Assembly (NCBI RefSeq): GCF_051106095.1
Contig: NC_135786.1
Span: 203,733,501-203,797,500, forward strand
Direction of reading: 5' to 3'
DNA: 64,000 bases
Source of the DNA: Pogona vitticeps
Lineage: Eukaryota; Chordata; Lepidosauria; Squamata; Agamidae
Shown one piece after another: positions 52,082-64,000 of the stretch. Made by a program: the position numbers and the translations under genes. The notes under the pieces were generated by a model. The model was not told where the DNA came from. It saw only the letters and a list, made by a program, of their open reading frames with translations, and ran no database searches. Positions within the stretch are counted from its first letter, which is position 1, and every line of letters begins with the position of its first letter.

Positions 52082-53740
52082 CAGTCATGGCCAAAAATAT
52101 TGGCACCCTTGCAATTCTGTTAGAAAATGCAACCCTTCTCTCAGAAAATTGTTGCAGTTGCAAATGTTTTGGTACTCACATATTCATTTCTTTGGTTTGT
52201 GTTGGAACAACACACACACACATACACAAACAAAAATACAGAAGAAAAGTCAAATTGGATACAATCCCACACAGAAACCCAAAAATGCACTGGTCAAAAT
52301 TATTGGCACGCTGTCTAAATTGTAAGAAATAATTCCTTTCAAAGCATGTGATGCTCCTTTAATTTGTATTTAGACACACCTGTCACAAGTAAGAGGTGTG
52401 GTCAATATAGTAATCACACTTGCAACCAGTTAAGATGGAGAAAAGCTGACTCAACCTTTGTGTTGTGTGTGACACTGAGCATGGAGAAAAGAATGAAGTG
52501 TAAAGAGTTGTCTGTGGATTTGAGAGAAAAAAATGTGGAAAAACATTGACAATCTCAAGGCTACAAGTCCAGAGATTCTAATGTTCCTGTGTCCACTGTG
52601 CTCAATATCATCAAGATTGTGCTGTGTTGTCCACTGTGCGCAATATCATGTGTTTACAGCCCATTCCACTATAGCTAACTTCCTTGGATGTGGACGGAAG
52701 AGCAAAATTACTGAAAAATTACAACGAAGAGTTGTTTGAATGGTGGATACAGAACCCAGATTAACTTCCAAATGAATTCAAGATGATCTGCAGACACAGG
52801 GTACAACAGTGTCAGCTTGCACTATCCGTCACCATCTGAATGAAAAGGGATGTTATGGTAGGAGACCCAGGAGGACACCACTGTTTACACAAAGGCATAA
52901 AAAAGTAAGACTGAAGTATGACAAAACTTATGTGACAAAACCACAATCCTTCTGGGAGAATGTACTGTGGACAGATGAGACAAATGTAGAACGCTTTGGT
53001 CAAGGACATCATGGCACTGTTTACAGAAAAAGAAATGAGGCATTCAAAGAAACCACAGTCCCTACAGTCAAACATGGTGGCGTTTCCAAGATGTTTTGGG
53101 TTGCTTTGCTGCTTCTGGCACTGGATGCCTTGACTGTGTGAACAGTATAATGAAATCTGATGATTACTAAAGAATTTTGGGACACAGCGTAGTGGCCAAT
53201 GTCATAAAGCTGCGTCTCCACTAGAGGTCATGGGTCTTCCAGCAGAACAATGACCTGAAACACACTTCAAACAGCACTCAGAAATTGTTACAAAGTGCTG
53301 TAGAGTTCTGAAATGGCCAGCAATGAGTCTAGATCTGAATCCCAGAGAACACCTGTGGACAGATCTCAAAACAGCAGTTGGGAGAAGTCATCCTTCAAAT
53401 CTGAAGGCCCTGGAGCAGTTTGCCGAAGAAGAGTGGTCCAAAATTCCAGTAGAGTGGTGTAAGAAAGTCATTCCTGATTACAGGAAGCAATTGATTTCAG
53501 TTATTTTTTTTCCAAAGGGGGTGCTACCAAATATTAAGTGTGCCAATAATTTTGGTGAGTGCATTTCTGTGTGGGATTGTATCAGATTTGACTTTTCTTC
53601 TCTGTTTGTGTTGTTCCAACGCAAACCAAAGAAATGAACATGTGAGTGCTAAAACATTTGCAGCTGCAACAATTTTTCTGAGAGAAGGGTTGCATTTTCT
53701 GACAGAATTGCAAGGGTACCAATATTTTTGGCCATGACTG
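52082..53740 (+). mobile_element. Tc1-like DNA transposon, full length but decayed
   Basis: The ends CAGTCATGGCCAAAAATATT and AATATTTTTGGCCATGACTG are inverted and bordered by TA (52080-52081 and 53741-53742). The TIRs are about 210 bp, with a CA microsatellite in the left one. At 1659 bp it has the usual length for a Tc1 element. It holds one decayed transposase gene on the + strand. Confidence 0.93.
52490..53510 (+). pseudogene. Tc1-type transposase, DDE family, broken
   Basis: Pieces in order: an N-terminal helix-turn-helix region (KCKELSVDLREK); SACTIRHHLNEKGCYGRRPR and FWENVLWTDETNVERFG with the second-Asp motif (52809-53141); then SLDLNPREHLWTDLKTAVG with the catalytic Glu (53323-53510). 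Frameshifts and stops separate them, so it cannot act. Confidence 0.88.
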
Positions 53741-53742
53741 TA

Positions 53743-55015
53743 TACAGGTGCATCTTCATTTAAATTCATTCAAAAGCACAGATCTACTTCTCAAGGCCGA
53801 ATTCATAAAAGGATAGAAAAATAGATGGAGTTGGACCCTGACTGCTCATGGTGGCTAGGGGATTCTGGGAGCTGTACTACCTCAAAGTAACCTTCCTAAA
53901 CTTTATTTCCTACAAATTACTCACCTGTATTGACAGAAAATTTGCACTGTTATCATTTTTGTAGAGGTAACTGAAACATCAGTCAGTCACCTGCATTAGA
54001 CTGCATTCTGTCAAAGGCAAAAGCAAACTGCAGCTGCCAGTTTCACCTACACAAGCTGTTCCTTGCAGTCTTGTGTCACTGCAACATTCTGTGAATGGTT
54101 ATGTGACAGCTGACTATATATTTGGTGCTTTTCACTTTCTGTGTAAAAATACTTCTTGCACAATTGTGGGTCGTGTGAGGTGATGGTACTCCACATTTGG
54201 AAGTTGCAAGTATAAGTAACCAGGATCTGGCAACTTGAATCCTGCAGAACTTATAAGAAAATTCCTTGTGGCCATGTGGCACTTTGGCAGACCCATCTTA
54301 TTAACCAGGAGCTCCTCTGCTCCAATTTATTTCTCTTCTCCAGAACACACATGCCAGAGCTGCTAAAAGAAATAAGGGAGCTTCACCAAAGGAAATGGAT
54401 TGGTGATTCTATAGTTTATCAGTGTGTGACTGGAATCCAATACACTGTAGTTCTCCTGACCAAATGGGTAGTGATTAAAATATATAAAGTCTTCTTCTTG
54501 CTTCTGAAGGCTTGAGCATAGAATGTTTGATTGCCAAGCATCCAGTTTCTTACAATTCACATTTCTTCTAACCTTTCCTTGCTCTTTCTCAATGCTTTCC
54601 TTTTCCTTTATATGACACCAATCAACTCCTCTCTCTCTCTCTCTCTCTTTCAATCCTCCACACAGCAACAATCTCTCACTTTTCTCTGACAGTCAGCCAT
54701 TCCACTCTTTGATCATCTCCCACAGCATTCTGAGAGCTATAATAGTTTGAGCTTGAGAAGAGGGTGGACACCAATGCTGTCTGTCACACTCTTGTAGTAT
54801 GCTTGGACAAGAGACGCCTGCAGATACATGAATATAACCACAAAAGACATAGGCAGAACTTGTAAAAGTTATTTTTGGACCACAACTTCCAAACAAACAA
54901 ACAAACAAACAAAAACAAAAAACTTCAGTCAACTAGCAGATTCTGGGCATCATAGTCACCCAAAGGTAACATTTCCAAGCTCTGGGGACAAGGTAGCCAA
55001 TGCTGAAATTGTCTC
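53743..55015. other. Spacer with simple repeats
   Basis: A CT run (54632-54651) and an AAAC run (54890-54915) are present. Fragments such as GGGATTCTGGGAGCTGTA (53860) may be worn hAT MITEs. No gene is seen. Confidence 0.45.
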
Positions 55016-55020
55016 CTCTA

Positions 55021-55366
55021 AAGGTAAAGGTAAAGGTTCCCCTTGACAATTTTTGTCCAGTCGTGTTCGACTCTAGGGGGCGGTGCTCATCCCCGTTTCC
55101 AAGCTATAGAGCCAGCATTTTTGTCCGAAGACAATCTTCCGTGCTCACATGACCAGTGTGACTTAGACATGGAACACTGTTACCTTCCCACTGAGGTGGT
55201 CCCTATTTATCTACTTGCGTTTGCATGCTTTCGAACTGCTAGGTTGGCGGGAGCTGGGACAAGCGACGGGTGCTCACTCCATCGTGTGGATTCGATCTTA
55301 CGACTGCTTGGTCTTCTGACCCTGCAGCACAGGCTTTTGCGGTTTACCCTGCAGTGCCACCACGTC
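55021..55366 (-). mobile_element. Sauria-type SINE, near full length
   Basis: The 3' end comes first on the + strand: GGTAAAGGTAAAGGTTCCCC, GTGTTCGACTCTAGGG, then CACATGACCAGTGTGACTTA, GCATGCTTTCGAACTGC, GGATTCGATCTTACGACTG (B-box region) and GCAGTGCCACCACGTCC. About 345 bp. Confidence 0.9.
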
Positions 55367-57542
55367 CTCCCAACCACATTTCATTTGTAGGGAAGAAAAA
55401 ACTTCTGTATGGCTGAGACTTGGAAACACTGTTGACTTCTGGACACATCTCAACATCACAGAAGCCTTCAATGCAGATCTGTTTGTTTATGGATTCGGCA
55501 ATAAAATGTAGCTTTATGGGACTAAAACATCTCATCCTTGTGCATGAAGACTAACTTAAAACATAGAAGAGAGGCTAGATAAAGCATTGCTTCTTCTACT
55601 TGAACTTCCACTTGAAGGACCCCCTTGTAAATTGCACCATGTGGTTGAATTGGTAGGTGAGCCATTCATAGTGCTCTGTGTGGTTAGAACGGGAAGTGTC
55701 TCCTTCTCTCCTAACTACTTCCCTTATAAGAAGAAACAATAAAATCTAGAACAAAGCAAACAGGAAGAATAAAGAGGTCCACTCCTTTCAGACAGACATC
55801 CGTTTAGCTACTGAAGGAGAAACACAAACATTGCAATGAAAATGGGGACAGGCACAACATTTTTCTTTCATTGTTCCTGTCATTTAGTTATGCCAATCCT
55901 TCACTTCCAGAAGCACTGTGCTGTAAACTTGCTGATTGTGCAACACTTTAATAAAAATAAAGAAAGGTTTAGTAACAGTGTTTTTGTTGAGCTGTATCTT
56001 CATTTTTACAGTCTGAAGGAGACTAAAGCTACAACTACACTCACAAGCCAAATTGCTCCAATTTGATTTGCTGCAATCTGACACACAGCCTGACTGAATT
56101 AATCAGTGACCATACAGGCACTGTGGATTGATTCAGGAGTTGATGAGATGTGATTCACATTTCAGCTTGCAGCCCTTCCTTCTTTCCTTCCTTCCTCTGT
56201 TCCTGCCTTTGCTGATAATGTTATGGTTTGTTGTCTAGCCTCTTGGCTTTGAAAGGGGTTGTGCAATGTTCCAGAAAAGGTGGCCGCATTCCAAAGTTCT
56301 TCTTGACATGTACAGAAATACAACACATCATAGGAATGTTTATTTCATCTAGGTTGTCTCTGTTTGTAATTTAACTTCTCCCCCCATCCCAAGGTGATCT
56401 AGCACTAAACTAGTATATCACTACTGGTGATAAGGTGATATAGCGCTAATCTCATATATGTAAAAACATTTTAAAACATAGAGAATGATAAGGGGAAAGA
56501 ATGTAGAGGGTGCTCTCACAGTTCTGACCATTCCGCCCCAACTGCTTATGTCACAGAAACACCACCCACAAACACACCCTTGTCTGTAGAAGAACAAACC
56601 AGCTGAACACATGGGAAAAAGTCCATTTGGACCATTCCTGCCTGAAATAAGTAGAAGCTCTCAATGACAGAAGGAAAAAATATCTGCAACAGGAGCAAAA
56701 AGGGCAGGGCTAGTTTGAATCAGCCTTTGCATTGTGTGATCAGTAAAATATAATTTGAATTCATCCATTTCATAAGTGGAGCAAATCCCATGATATTTGA
56801 GGATGTAGTCACAGCCTTGTAAATGTCTTACATTTGTACCTCACAAGAAGAAACTCCTAGTTCATGAGCCACCCCTGAATTTTTTTTGGTCAGCACCCAA
56901 GGCTGATTGGTATTATATTCCATTTATGTTAAGTTTGAGGTGGTGCTTTCTCTGAAAAACATAAAACACCAATTTGGATGTCAATTCCCTCTAGAGCTTT
57001 TATCCCTGGACAACCTTCATAAAAAGTGGATGGGGGAAGTTTGTCTTAAAATCTGGAGCGACCACCACCACCTCTCCCTTTATCATCCATCCAAGATGAT
57101 GGGAAGAATTCTGCTGTTGATTTGCCTCATTTGCTGGAACTGAGAAGTACAATAAACAAATCAAAAAGTCAAAAATATTCCAATTTTATTGGCTTAACTC
57201 TCCTTCCCTTAACCAGGAAACTCTCTGGCATGTGAAACAATCAGAGGGCAATGATTAGGCTGGACTGTTTCAAAGAAGGAACCAACATTTATTACATCTT
57301 GGGGGAGGGGGAAGAGCAGAACACAAAAGTTTACTCTATGAGTAGATGAAAAGTTAAAATGCAGTCAGATGGCTGCAAAGGCACATACCTCAAAGGCACA
57401 AACCTGCATGGTTTTTCAGTCAGTTGTCCAAGTTGTTCTGCTCTCTATTCTTTACCTTTCTGGTGAACTTAGACCGGATGGCACAGCCCTTTGAACACAT
57501 GAAAATTTTAAATAGAGGACTGTCTTCTGATAATCTTTCAAA
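55367..57542. other. Spacer, unassigned
   Basis: No gene or clear repeat is recognised; short open frames have no family features. Confidence 0.4.
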
Positions 57543-57544
57543 TA

Positions 57545-57805
57545 CAGTGGGGTCTTGACTTGAGAACTTAATCCGTATTGGAAGGCGGTTCTCAAGTCAA
57601 AAAGTCTGTAAGTCAAGTCTCCATTGACCTACAGTGCATTGAAAACCGATTAATCCCGTAACAGGCCGTTTTTGTTCCATTTTGGTTTTTTTCTGGTCTG
57701 TAAGTCAAATCTAAGTCTGCAAGTCAAACCTAAATTTTGCGGCCAGAGAAGTCTGTAACTCAAAAAGTCTGTAAGTCAAGCCGTCTGTAAGTCAACAGTC
57801 CGCTG
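57545..57805. mobile_element. Tigger-like MITE (second TIR type), short
   Basis: TA then CAGTGGGGTCTTGACTTG at the left; GTCAACAGTCCGCTG then TA at the right (weaker TIR). Inner AAGTCTGTAAGTCAA motifs recur four to five times. 261 bp; relative of 26232. Confidence 0.75.
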
Positions 57806-57899
57806 TAGAACACTGTTCTCCTTAGGACACCCTGCAATCAAATCCTTAGGCATCCCCCAAATTGTCTCAGTGTACATTATGTAGGACTATCCAAAGGGA

Positions 57900-58015
57900 A
57901 GCTTCTGCCAGCATTTGGAAGGTCTGAGCAGGATCTTTGAGAGGGCCACTAATTCAAAGGATCACCATCAGGCAGAAGGGACTTGATGGCACATAAAATC
58001 CTCGACAAGCTAAAA
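57900..58015 (+). repeat. RTE/SINE tail fragment
   Basis: GGGACTTGATGGCACATAA, preceded by GGATCACCATCAGGCAGA, is the shared 3' end of RTE-type LINEs and their SINEs. Confidence 0.5.
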
Positions 58016-58019
58016 CGTA

Positions 58020-59120
58020 ACTCACCCTAATACCAACTTTGTTTTGCCAATAAACATGGAACAGAATGATCACAATACAAAACTATTCCTCAGTAACCAG
58101 TGAACTTGGACATTATTCCAACTACCCTCCCCTTCCAATGAACCTCTCTGCAGCATCACAAATCTGCTCCAGAGGATTTCCCAGCTTTCTGGAGCCTCTT
58201 AAGGCTACATGGGGTGGTTGCAGGAGGGAGAAGGATGAAAGATTCTGTTGAGAACAGTGGGATCTGACAGAAGTATTCCATAAGATCCTGCCGCCAAACT
58301 ATAACTTACATATACTTATTGGCCACCCAGTACAATTGAGACTGGTGGTATTTATGTCTGAGTAAAGATCTGGGCTAGACATCTTCTTTAATTCTAGAAA
58401 ATTATGCATGCACATGGCTAGCATCCAGAAATAGTGAAGTTATTCTGTCTTGCTGCATTGGTTTGGGCCATGCTCAAGACTGACTGCTTTATTTCAACAG
58501 GACACATTGAGATTGCATACTAACACAGTGAGGACAAAGTGTAGTCATTAAAGTGCCAGACAGTACACTTTCTGTATGTGTTGATCAAACACTCTGAACT
58601 TTCCATCAGCTACCAAGAGGAAGAGTGAATGATGAATTTCCTGTTTAATTAAAGCCAGCCATTCCCAAGGAAGTTCATCCTCCCTGTTTCCTCCTAAGAT
58701 TCCTTCTCATAATCTCTTTCTTTGTATTGTTTTGAAGAGAAGGGAGATGTAGCCAGTTGCTGCGCTAAGCAATTTGTTCAATTCTGGAATAAACCCTTAG
58801 TGTTTTTTTTTTCCTTTCCTTCCCTCCCCCCACTTCCTTTTCAATCAGTTTCACCATGCTAGATGGAAACTTCTATCATATGAATCCACAGGTATTAATG
58901 CAAAGTTTGCAAATAATATTTCTTGGGTAGGACCCAGAAAATACCTGTCTTTGCACAGATGTTTATTCATAAAGAAGGCAAAAGTGCATGCCAATCAGGT
59001 GAAGGAAAAGGTCATTGGAATCTCCACAGATAATACTTTAACAAAAAAAGAACAGAACCTAATGATAGTCTTTGAGGAAGAATACATGCATTTGTATTAT
59101 ACAAGCATTGACACTATATA
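58020..59120. other. Spacer, unassigned
   Basis: No gene or clear repeat is recognised. Confidence 0.4.
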
Positions 59121-59127
59121 ACACAAT

Positions 59128-59950
59128 TGTTGTTGTTTAGTTGCTTAGTCGTGTCTGACTCTTCGTGAACCCACGGACCAGAGCATGCCAGGCCCTCCTG
59201 TCTTCCACTGCCTCCCTGAGTTGGGTTAAATTCATGTTGGTCGCTTCGATGACACTGTCCAACCATCTCATCTTCTGTCGTCCCCTTCTCCTCCTGCCTT
59301 CACACTTTCCCAACATCAGGGTCTTTTCCAGGGAGTCTTCTCATGAGATGGCCAAAGTATTGGAGCCTCAGCTTCAGGATCTGTCCTTCCAGTGAGCACT
59401 CAGGGTTGATTTCCTCTAGAATGGATAGGTTTTCCTTGCAGTCCAGGGGACTCTCAAAAGCCTCCTCCAACACCACAATTCAAAAGCATCAATTCTTCGG
59501 TGGTCAGCTTTCTTTATGGTCCAGCTCTCACTGCCATACATCACTACAGGGAAAACCATAGCTTGGACTATTTTGACTTTTGTTGGGAAGGTGATGTCTC
59601 TGCTTTTTAAGATGCTATCGAGGTTTGTCATCACTTTCCTCCCAGGAAGCAGGCATCTTTTAATTTCGTGGCTGCTGTCACCCTCTGCAGTGATCATGGA
59701 GCCCAAGAAAGTGAAATCTGTCACTGCCTCCATATCTTCCCCTTCTATTTGCCAGGAGGTAATGGGGCCAGTGGCCATGATCTTAGTTTTTTTGATGTTG
59801 AGTTTCAGACCGTTTTTTGCACTCTCCTCTTTCACCCTCCTTACAAGGTTCCTTAATTCCTCCTCACTTTCTGCCATCAGAGTGGTATCATCTACATATC
59901 GGAGGTTGTTGATATTTCTTCCGGCAGTCTTAATTCCGGTTTGGGATTAC
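59128..59950 (-). mobile_element. BovB LINE 3' half-kilobase and tail
   Basis: The minus strand is open for 153 codons: MAESEEELRNLVRRVKEE, KIMATGPITSWQIEGEDM, SHEIKRCLLPGRKVMTNLDS, VMYGSESWTIKKADHRR and DAFELWCWRRLLRVPWTAR. Frame breaks occur further on. The tail at TTGTTGTTGTTTAGTTGC (+ strand) is typical. It is the best preserved BovB C-terminal region here; the region after RNINNL at 59940 is cut off. Confidence 0.9.
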
Positions 59951-61475
59951 ATAAGGGCTTTTAGATCCAGGCTTTTTGCAAATCTAGAATTACAATAGGT
60001 CCAGACAAGGACTGGTTCTTTGATCTTTTGTGAAGAATCCCTTAGGAACTTCCTTCCTTTCTTCAGGCTGAGGGTGGTATAATTTGGTGGAACTGGAGGG
60101 AAATGGAAGAAAAGACTTCTTCCTTTTTTTTTTCCTTTCCGAAGCAACAAAGCTGCAAGGTTGCAACCTGGGGATTTAGTCTGTCCCTTTAAAATAGGGG
60201 CATGCAAGTATTTTGGTTTGTAATTAACTTACAAATTGAACGATTTAGGATGAAGGACTGATCCATTGTGCTTCTGCCCTTTGTAAGGTCTGCTTTCACT
60301 TTCCCTCTATTTAGAATTTATACCATAAAACAAGGCTATAAACATTTAAATTGTATCATCACTGTTATTCTCATGTCCAAATGCCACACATGAACAAAAC
60401 TAAAATTCAGATTTGCTTGCAGGCTTCCAATCTAATGCTATTTTTCCTTCATGCACAGCAAGTAAAATGTGCCAAAGAATATTAGAAATGTGTGTGCAAC
60501 ACGGTGCCGTATATAAGCATGAAAATGTCAAATGTCCGGTTGATAATCCTCTCTACGGTTTGTTCCAGGAGAGGAAATAATAATTTAGTGAAAAAGGAAA
60601 TGAGCAACATCTGCTGTCTTGGAGGCATCAGGTCAAGCTTACTATCAAGGAAAGCACTGATCATAGTTAAGATGTAAAATGAGATAGACAATAGGCTTTA
60701 TTTATTTAGCCTGCTCTCCTATACCCACTTGCCTAGTAGTAAGCCCCGCTTAATACAATGGGGTTTATTTTTAAGTAGCTACAGGTCTGAATCTTATTCA
60801 CCAGCCCAGCACAAGTTCAAGAGAACTTTCTTTCTGCTACCCAAGCCCTTGTTTTATCACCTGAAGAGGAGGCGGCCTACCCACTTCAAAGCAGATTTGG
60901 AGGGCTGCATGGAGGCTGCACTGGGCACCGCCCGCCCTCCCAATTTCATGGAGAGAAGCATTTCCATCACCCACCTGATTTCAGCTATTATCAATTATCA
61001 AACTGAAACATTTCCTGGATGCTTGAATCTACACAGTAAGCCAGCAATGAGCTGAAAAAAGAAGTACCGGTAATTTGTCAACAGTGGGGGGGGGGGGAGA
61101 CAATGGCTGAAATCCTGTTGCCTAGCGTCATAACACTAATAACACTGAAATACATGTGAAAATGTAAGCATTACTTACCATTGATTTCAATAAGAATGGA
61201 ATGTGCCAAATTTAGTTTGGATCCAACCACATAGCTTTGTCACCCATCAGAACAACAAGAAACAGAAGGCCGAATTGAAAACTGAGTAATATGGGGTTGG
61301 AGATGGTGCTACTATCCCAGAACTTCGAAGCAATGATTTACAAACAAGTAGCAGTTACATGTAAGTAATTAATTTTGAGGTAATGAGAGGGTAATATAAG
61401 AATAATATTTCAAAAATAAAATAATAAGCAGGATTTAATTTACTTTACCAGTGTAATGAGTAATGCTTTCTAGTT
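59951..61475. other. Spacer, mostly unassigned
   Basis: A trace of the dispersed palindrome family (AGTAAGCCCCGCTTAATAC) lies at about 60735-60795 and another near 61100-61210. A G-run is at 61086-61098. No gene is seen. Confidence 0.4.
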
Positions 61476-61477
61476 CT

Positions 61478-61705
61478 GGCTCACTGTTTTAGGTTTCTGG
61501 CTGTAGAGCCGGAGGTTAGGAGTTTGATTCTCCAGTGTGTCTCCAGGGAGAAGAGCCAGCCTGTGTGGCCTTAGGCAAGCTGCACAGTCCAAGGATGCCC
61601 CCAGAACAATGAAATGATAAATCATTTCTTTTCCATCACCTGGAAAACTCTGAAAAGGGTCACCATAAGTCAGAAAAGACTTGATGGTGCACAATTTCTA
61701 CTTAC
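61478..61705 (+). mobile_element. tRNA-derived SINE with RTE-like tail
   Basis: GGAGGTTAGGAGTTTGATTC (B-box), CTTAGGCAAGCTGCACAG, then GGGTCACCATAAGTCAGAAA and AGACTTGATGGTGCACAA. The tail is shared with RTE LINEs, which would have supplied the reverse transcriptase. Confidence 0.72.
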
Positions 61706-63371
61706 TTTAAATATTTTAAGTGGGCTTTTTAAGGCATTTTAGAGGCATTTTAAGAGGAATTTTTCAATTTCTGTGCCATTCTGTTATCAGTCCTATTTAT
61801 TTTAAGTAACACAAAGTAATGAAAAATAACAAGTAGCATATCCAGTTAAGTGACAAGTTACTTCTTCAGCACTGCAGTGAGGAATGACAACAGTGAACAC
61901 TGTAGTGAGTAATAGCAATGAATTACATTTAGAAATTAACTTTCCTAGTTCTGCTACTACCCAGAGTTTAAATCTTGCATGTTCTAGCAAGTAAGTCAAA
62001 TGGTAGGTCTCAACTGAATTTTTCATAAATCAGTTAATGCTGCAACTTAACATCTATTTTTAATATAGCTGCATTAATAAAATAAAGCATGATGCATTTC
62101 AAGATTAGAGAATGTTGGCTTATGAATACTGGCTTATAAAACATCTTTTAAATACACTGCACATAATCACTTGTGATCCTGCTTTGGATTTTGGCTCAGG
62201 CAAGATGCTTAACTTATTAACAGGAACCACTTTAAGATTTTCCTGCTCTCTTCTCCCCTCAACAACGATGCCATATGCATCCCTTACCTTCTGCCTCCAC
62301 AATTCTGCCAGCCTCAAAAGCAGACTCATTTTTTAAAAGGTTACAAGTCCGACTAAAATAAATGCAACAATTTAATATCATTATGTGAAGTATAAGGTAA
62401 AATGTAAGTATAGAATATAATTAAGGAATTTAGTTAAAAAATAATAAGACAGAAATAAAAAAATTATCACTATTGTTATGTCTGCTAAATTTGTACCAAA
62501 TAATTATCTAGAACCATTTTATACACAAAGCCAGTAGAATAAGCAGTGCTAAATGTTGGAGATTCCTCTCTACCAATCAAATTGGTACATGAAATAATAA
62601 ATGATATGCAACAGTGAAAGATGAATAAATTACATAAAAGTTACCAACAAGTGTTCAAAAACAATTGCCTTTTATCAATTGTTGGGAAATCTGTGCTCAC
62701 ACATCTTCAGTGACCAGCTGGTTATGTCATTGTATATCAGTGCCATCCGTTAGGTTTGTGTAAAACAACTGCTATGATACAACAATGCAATGGGTCAGTA
62801 ATCGTTCTACTTCTGTCAAATATTTTCAGATACATTCAAGTATTTTCCAATAAGATCAGAATAAACATGTTATAAGAATGCAGAGCATTTTGTTAAAATA
62901 TCTGTTGAAAAAGCCCACACTCTCCAAAGGGTAGAAAATATGAATGCTCTCCTTACTCCATCCTCTGATCTGCATGAAATGACATTGCCTGCTGCTGTCC
63001 TGTCAGCATGCAGCATGTGATTTGTGTTGCCAGAGGAACAGCTTGGAAAGAGGCAGAATAGGTTTTAATTAGAAGAACAGGATTCATACTGTCATTTCTC
63101 ACAGTCTAAATACAGGAGGTGAATTATAATATGACATTTAGAGGACCTGAGATTGCAAAAACAGTACATAATGACTTATTTTCTTTTCTTTGTCTAAAAT
63201 TTCTGTATATGGATTTCCATATACTGTTAAGAGTCCACCTGCCTGTGGGCTCACTTGCTTCTCCTTCTCCCCCTCCCTTCAAAACCTTGAAAACCATTGG
63301 GTTTGTGAAACAGAACTAAACTGCTGTGCCCTGCAGTTTGCTGTCTTGCTCTCAAGGCTGCACTTTCAAAG
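61706..63371. other. Spacer, unassigned
   Basis: AT-rich sequence with no recognised gene or element. Confidence 0.4.
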
Positions 63372-63383
63372 TTATTTACATTT

Positions 63384-63953
63384 GTATTCTCGAAGGCTTT
63401 CATGGCTGGGATCTGATGGTTGTTGTGGATTTTTCGGGCTCTTTGGCTGTGTCCTGAAGGTTGTTCTTCCTGACATTTCGCCAGTTTCTGTGGCCGGCAT
63501 CTTCAGAGGAACAGGAGTAGGAACTCTGTCCATGCTCTGTTGCTGTTTGTTGGGTGGTTGAGTATTTATAGCTGTGGGAATAGCTTTTGTCCTTTTCAGG
63601 AGATAGGGTGATGATGGTGATCTGTGTGTTTTTGTTGTGGATGTATTATTGTGGTGAGGGGGGAGAAATTATCTGTCACTGTGATTGATGGGTGTCTTTA
63701 GCTGGTCTTTTGTGTGCTCAAGTTGTACATGAAATTCTTTTTCAAAATACTGAAGTACTGGACAACACCAGCAGTCATTATGTTAGTCTGTACAGGGAAA
63801 AAAACAAAACAAAAAAGAGGAAAGTCTAAAACTTAATAAGGCCTGGCTCCCAGCACTGGAAAATACAGCCTGCAAAAGCTCAGTGATCTCTACCCAGCCA
63901 CAAGGACCAGGGATCATGGTACACAAAAGAGCCCGAAAAACCTACAACAACCA
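63384..63953. mobile_element. Retroposon with terminal inverted repeats, Penelope-like candidate
   Basis: It starts TATTCTCGAAGGCTTTCATG, with TTTCGCCAGTTTCTGTGG and GGCATCTTCAGAGG within, a sequence type I associate with squamate Penelope-like elements. An arm at 63417-63444 (GGATTTTTCGGGCTCTTT) returns inverted at 63926-63953. A 12-bp direct repeat, TTATTTACATTT, flanks it exactly (63372-63383 and 63954-63965). It is short and has no RT, so it is an internal-deleted or end-only copy. Confidence 0.65.
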
Positions 63954-64000
63954 TTATTTACATTTCTTATCCACATTAACTGTTAACTCTAAAATATGCC

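Overview
This is a vertebrate nuclear window, almost certainly from a squamate reptile (lizard or snake). It carries three spliced host genes in very repeat-rich DNA. The squamate call rests on the repeats: many RTE-BovB LINE pieces, tRNA-derived SINEs of the Sauria type whose 3' tails resemble BovB, L2/CR1-type LINEs, and Tigger-like MITEs with TA target duplications. There are no operons, CRISPR arrays or bacterial features.

Host genes, all on the + strand: (1) HAUS3, augmin complex subunit 3, four coding exons at 3891-15909, 601 aa; (2) TMEM70, a mitochondrial ATP-synthase/complex I assembly factor, three exons at 21671-27598, 243 aa; (3) LY96 (MD-2), the secreted co-receptor of TLR4, five exons at 31870-48853, 159 aa. 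All exon joins keep frame and use GT/AG borders, and the predicted lengths are close to the human proteins (603, 260 and 160 aa as I recall them). TMEM70-LY96 is an old amniote neighbour pair (human 8q21.11). HAUS3 beside them is not the human arrangement (human HAUS3 lies with POLN on 4p16.3), so the left part may hold a rearrangement border.

Layout: 1-3.1 kb, possible divergent CpG-rich promoter and an RTE fragment; 3.1-15.9 kb, HAUS3 with an inverted SINE pair, Tigger MITE, broken L1 and hAT element in its introns; 16-21.4 kb, spacer with MITE, RTE and L2 remnants; 21.4-27.6 kb, TMEM70 with two large Tigger-type MITEs, one holding a higher-order minisatellite and the other a nested hAT MITE; 27.6-31.8 kb, L2 3' ends and a SINE split by a MITE; 31.9-48.9 kb, LY96, whose first intron holds an 8-kb nest in which one BovB was hit by three later LINE insertions; 49-64 kb, gene-free DNA with BovB tails, a Tc1 transposon, SINEs and a Penelope-like retroposon.

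The most interesting structure is the L2-clade LINE at about 33.85-38.33 kb. Its EN-RT frame is open except for one stop codon, and its 5' end consists of about five near-identical 238-bp tandem units, like the promoter monomers of mouse L1. The next is the LY96 protein, which keeps all six disulfide cysteines but by eye lacks the lysines that line the LPS-phosphate rim in human MD-2. I see no clearly new multi-gene system. Family names for repeats come from recognition of conserved motifs, not from a database search.
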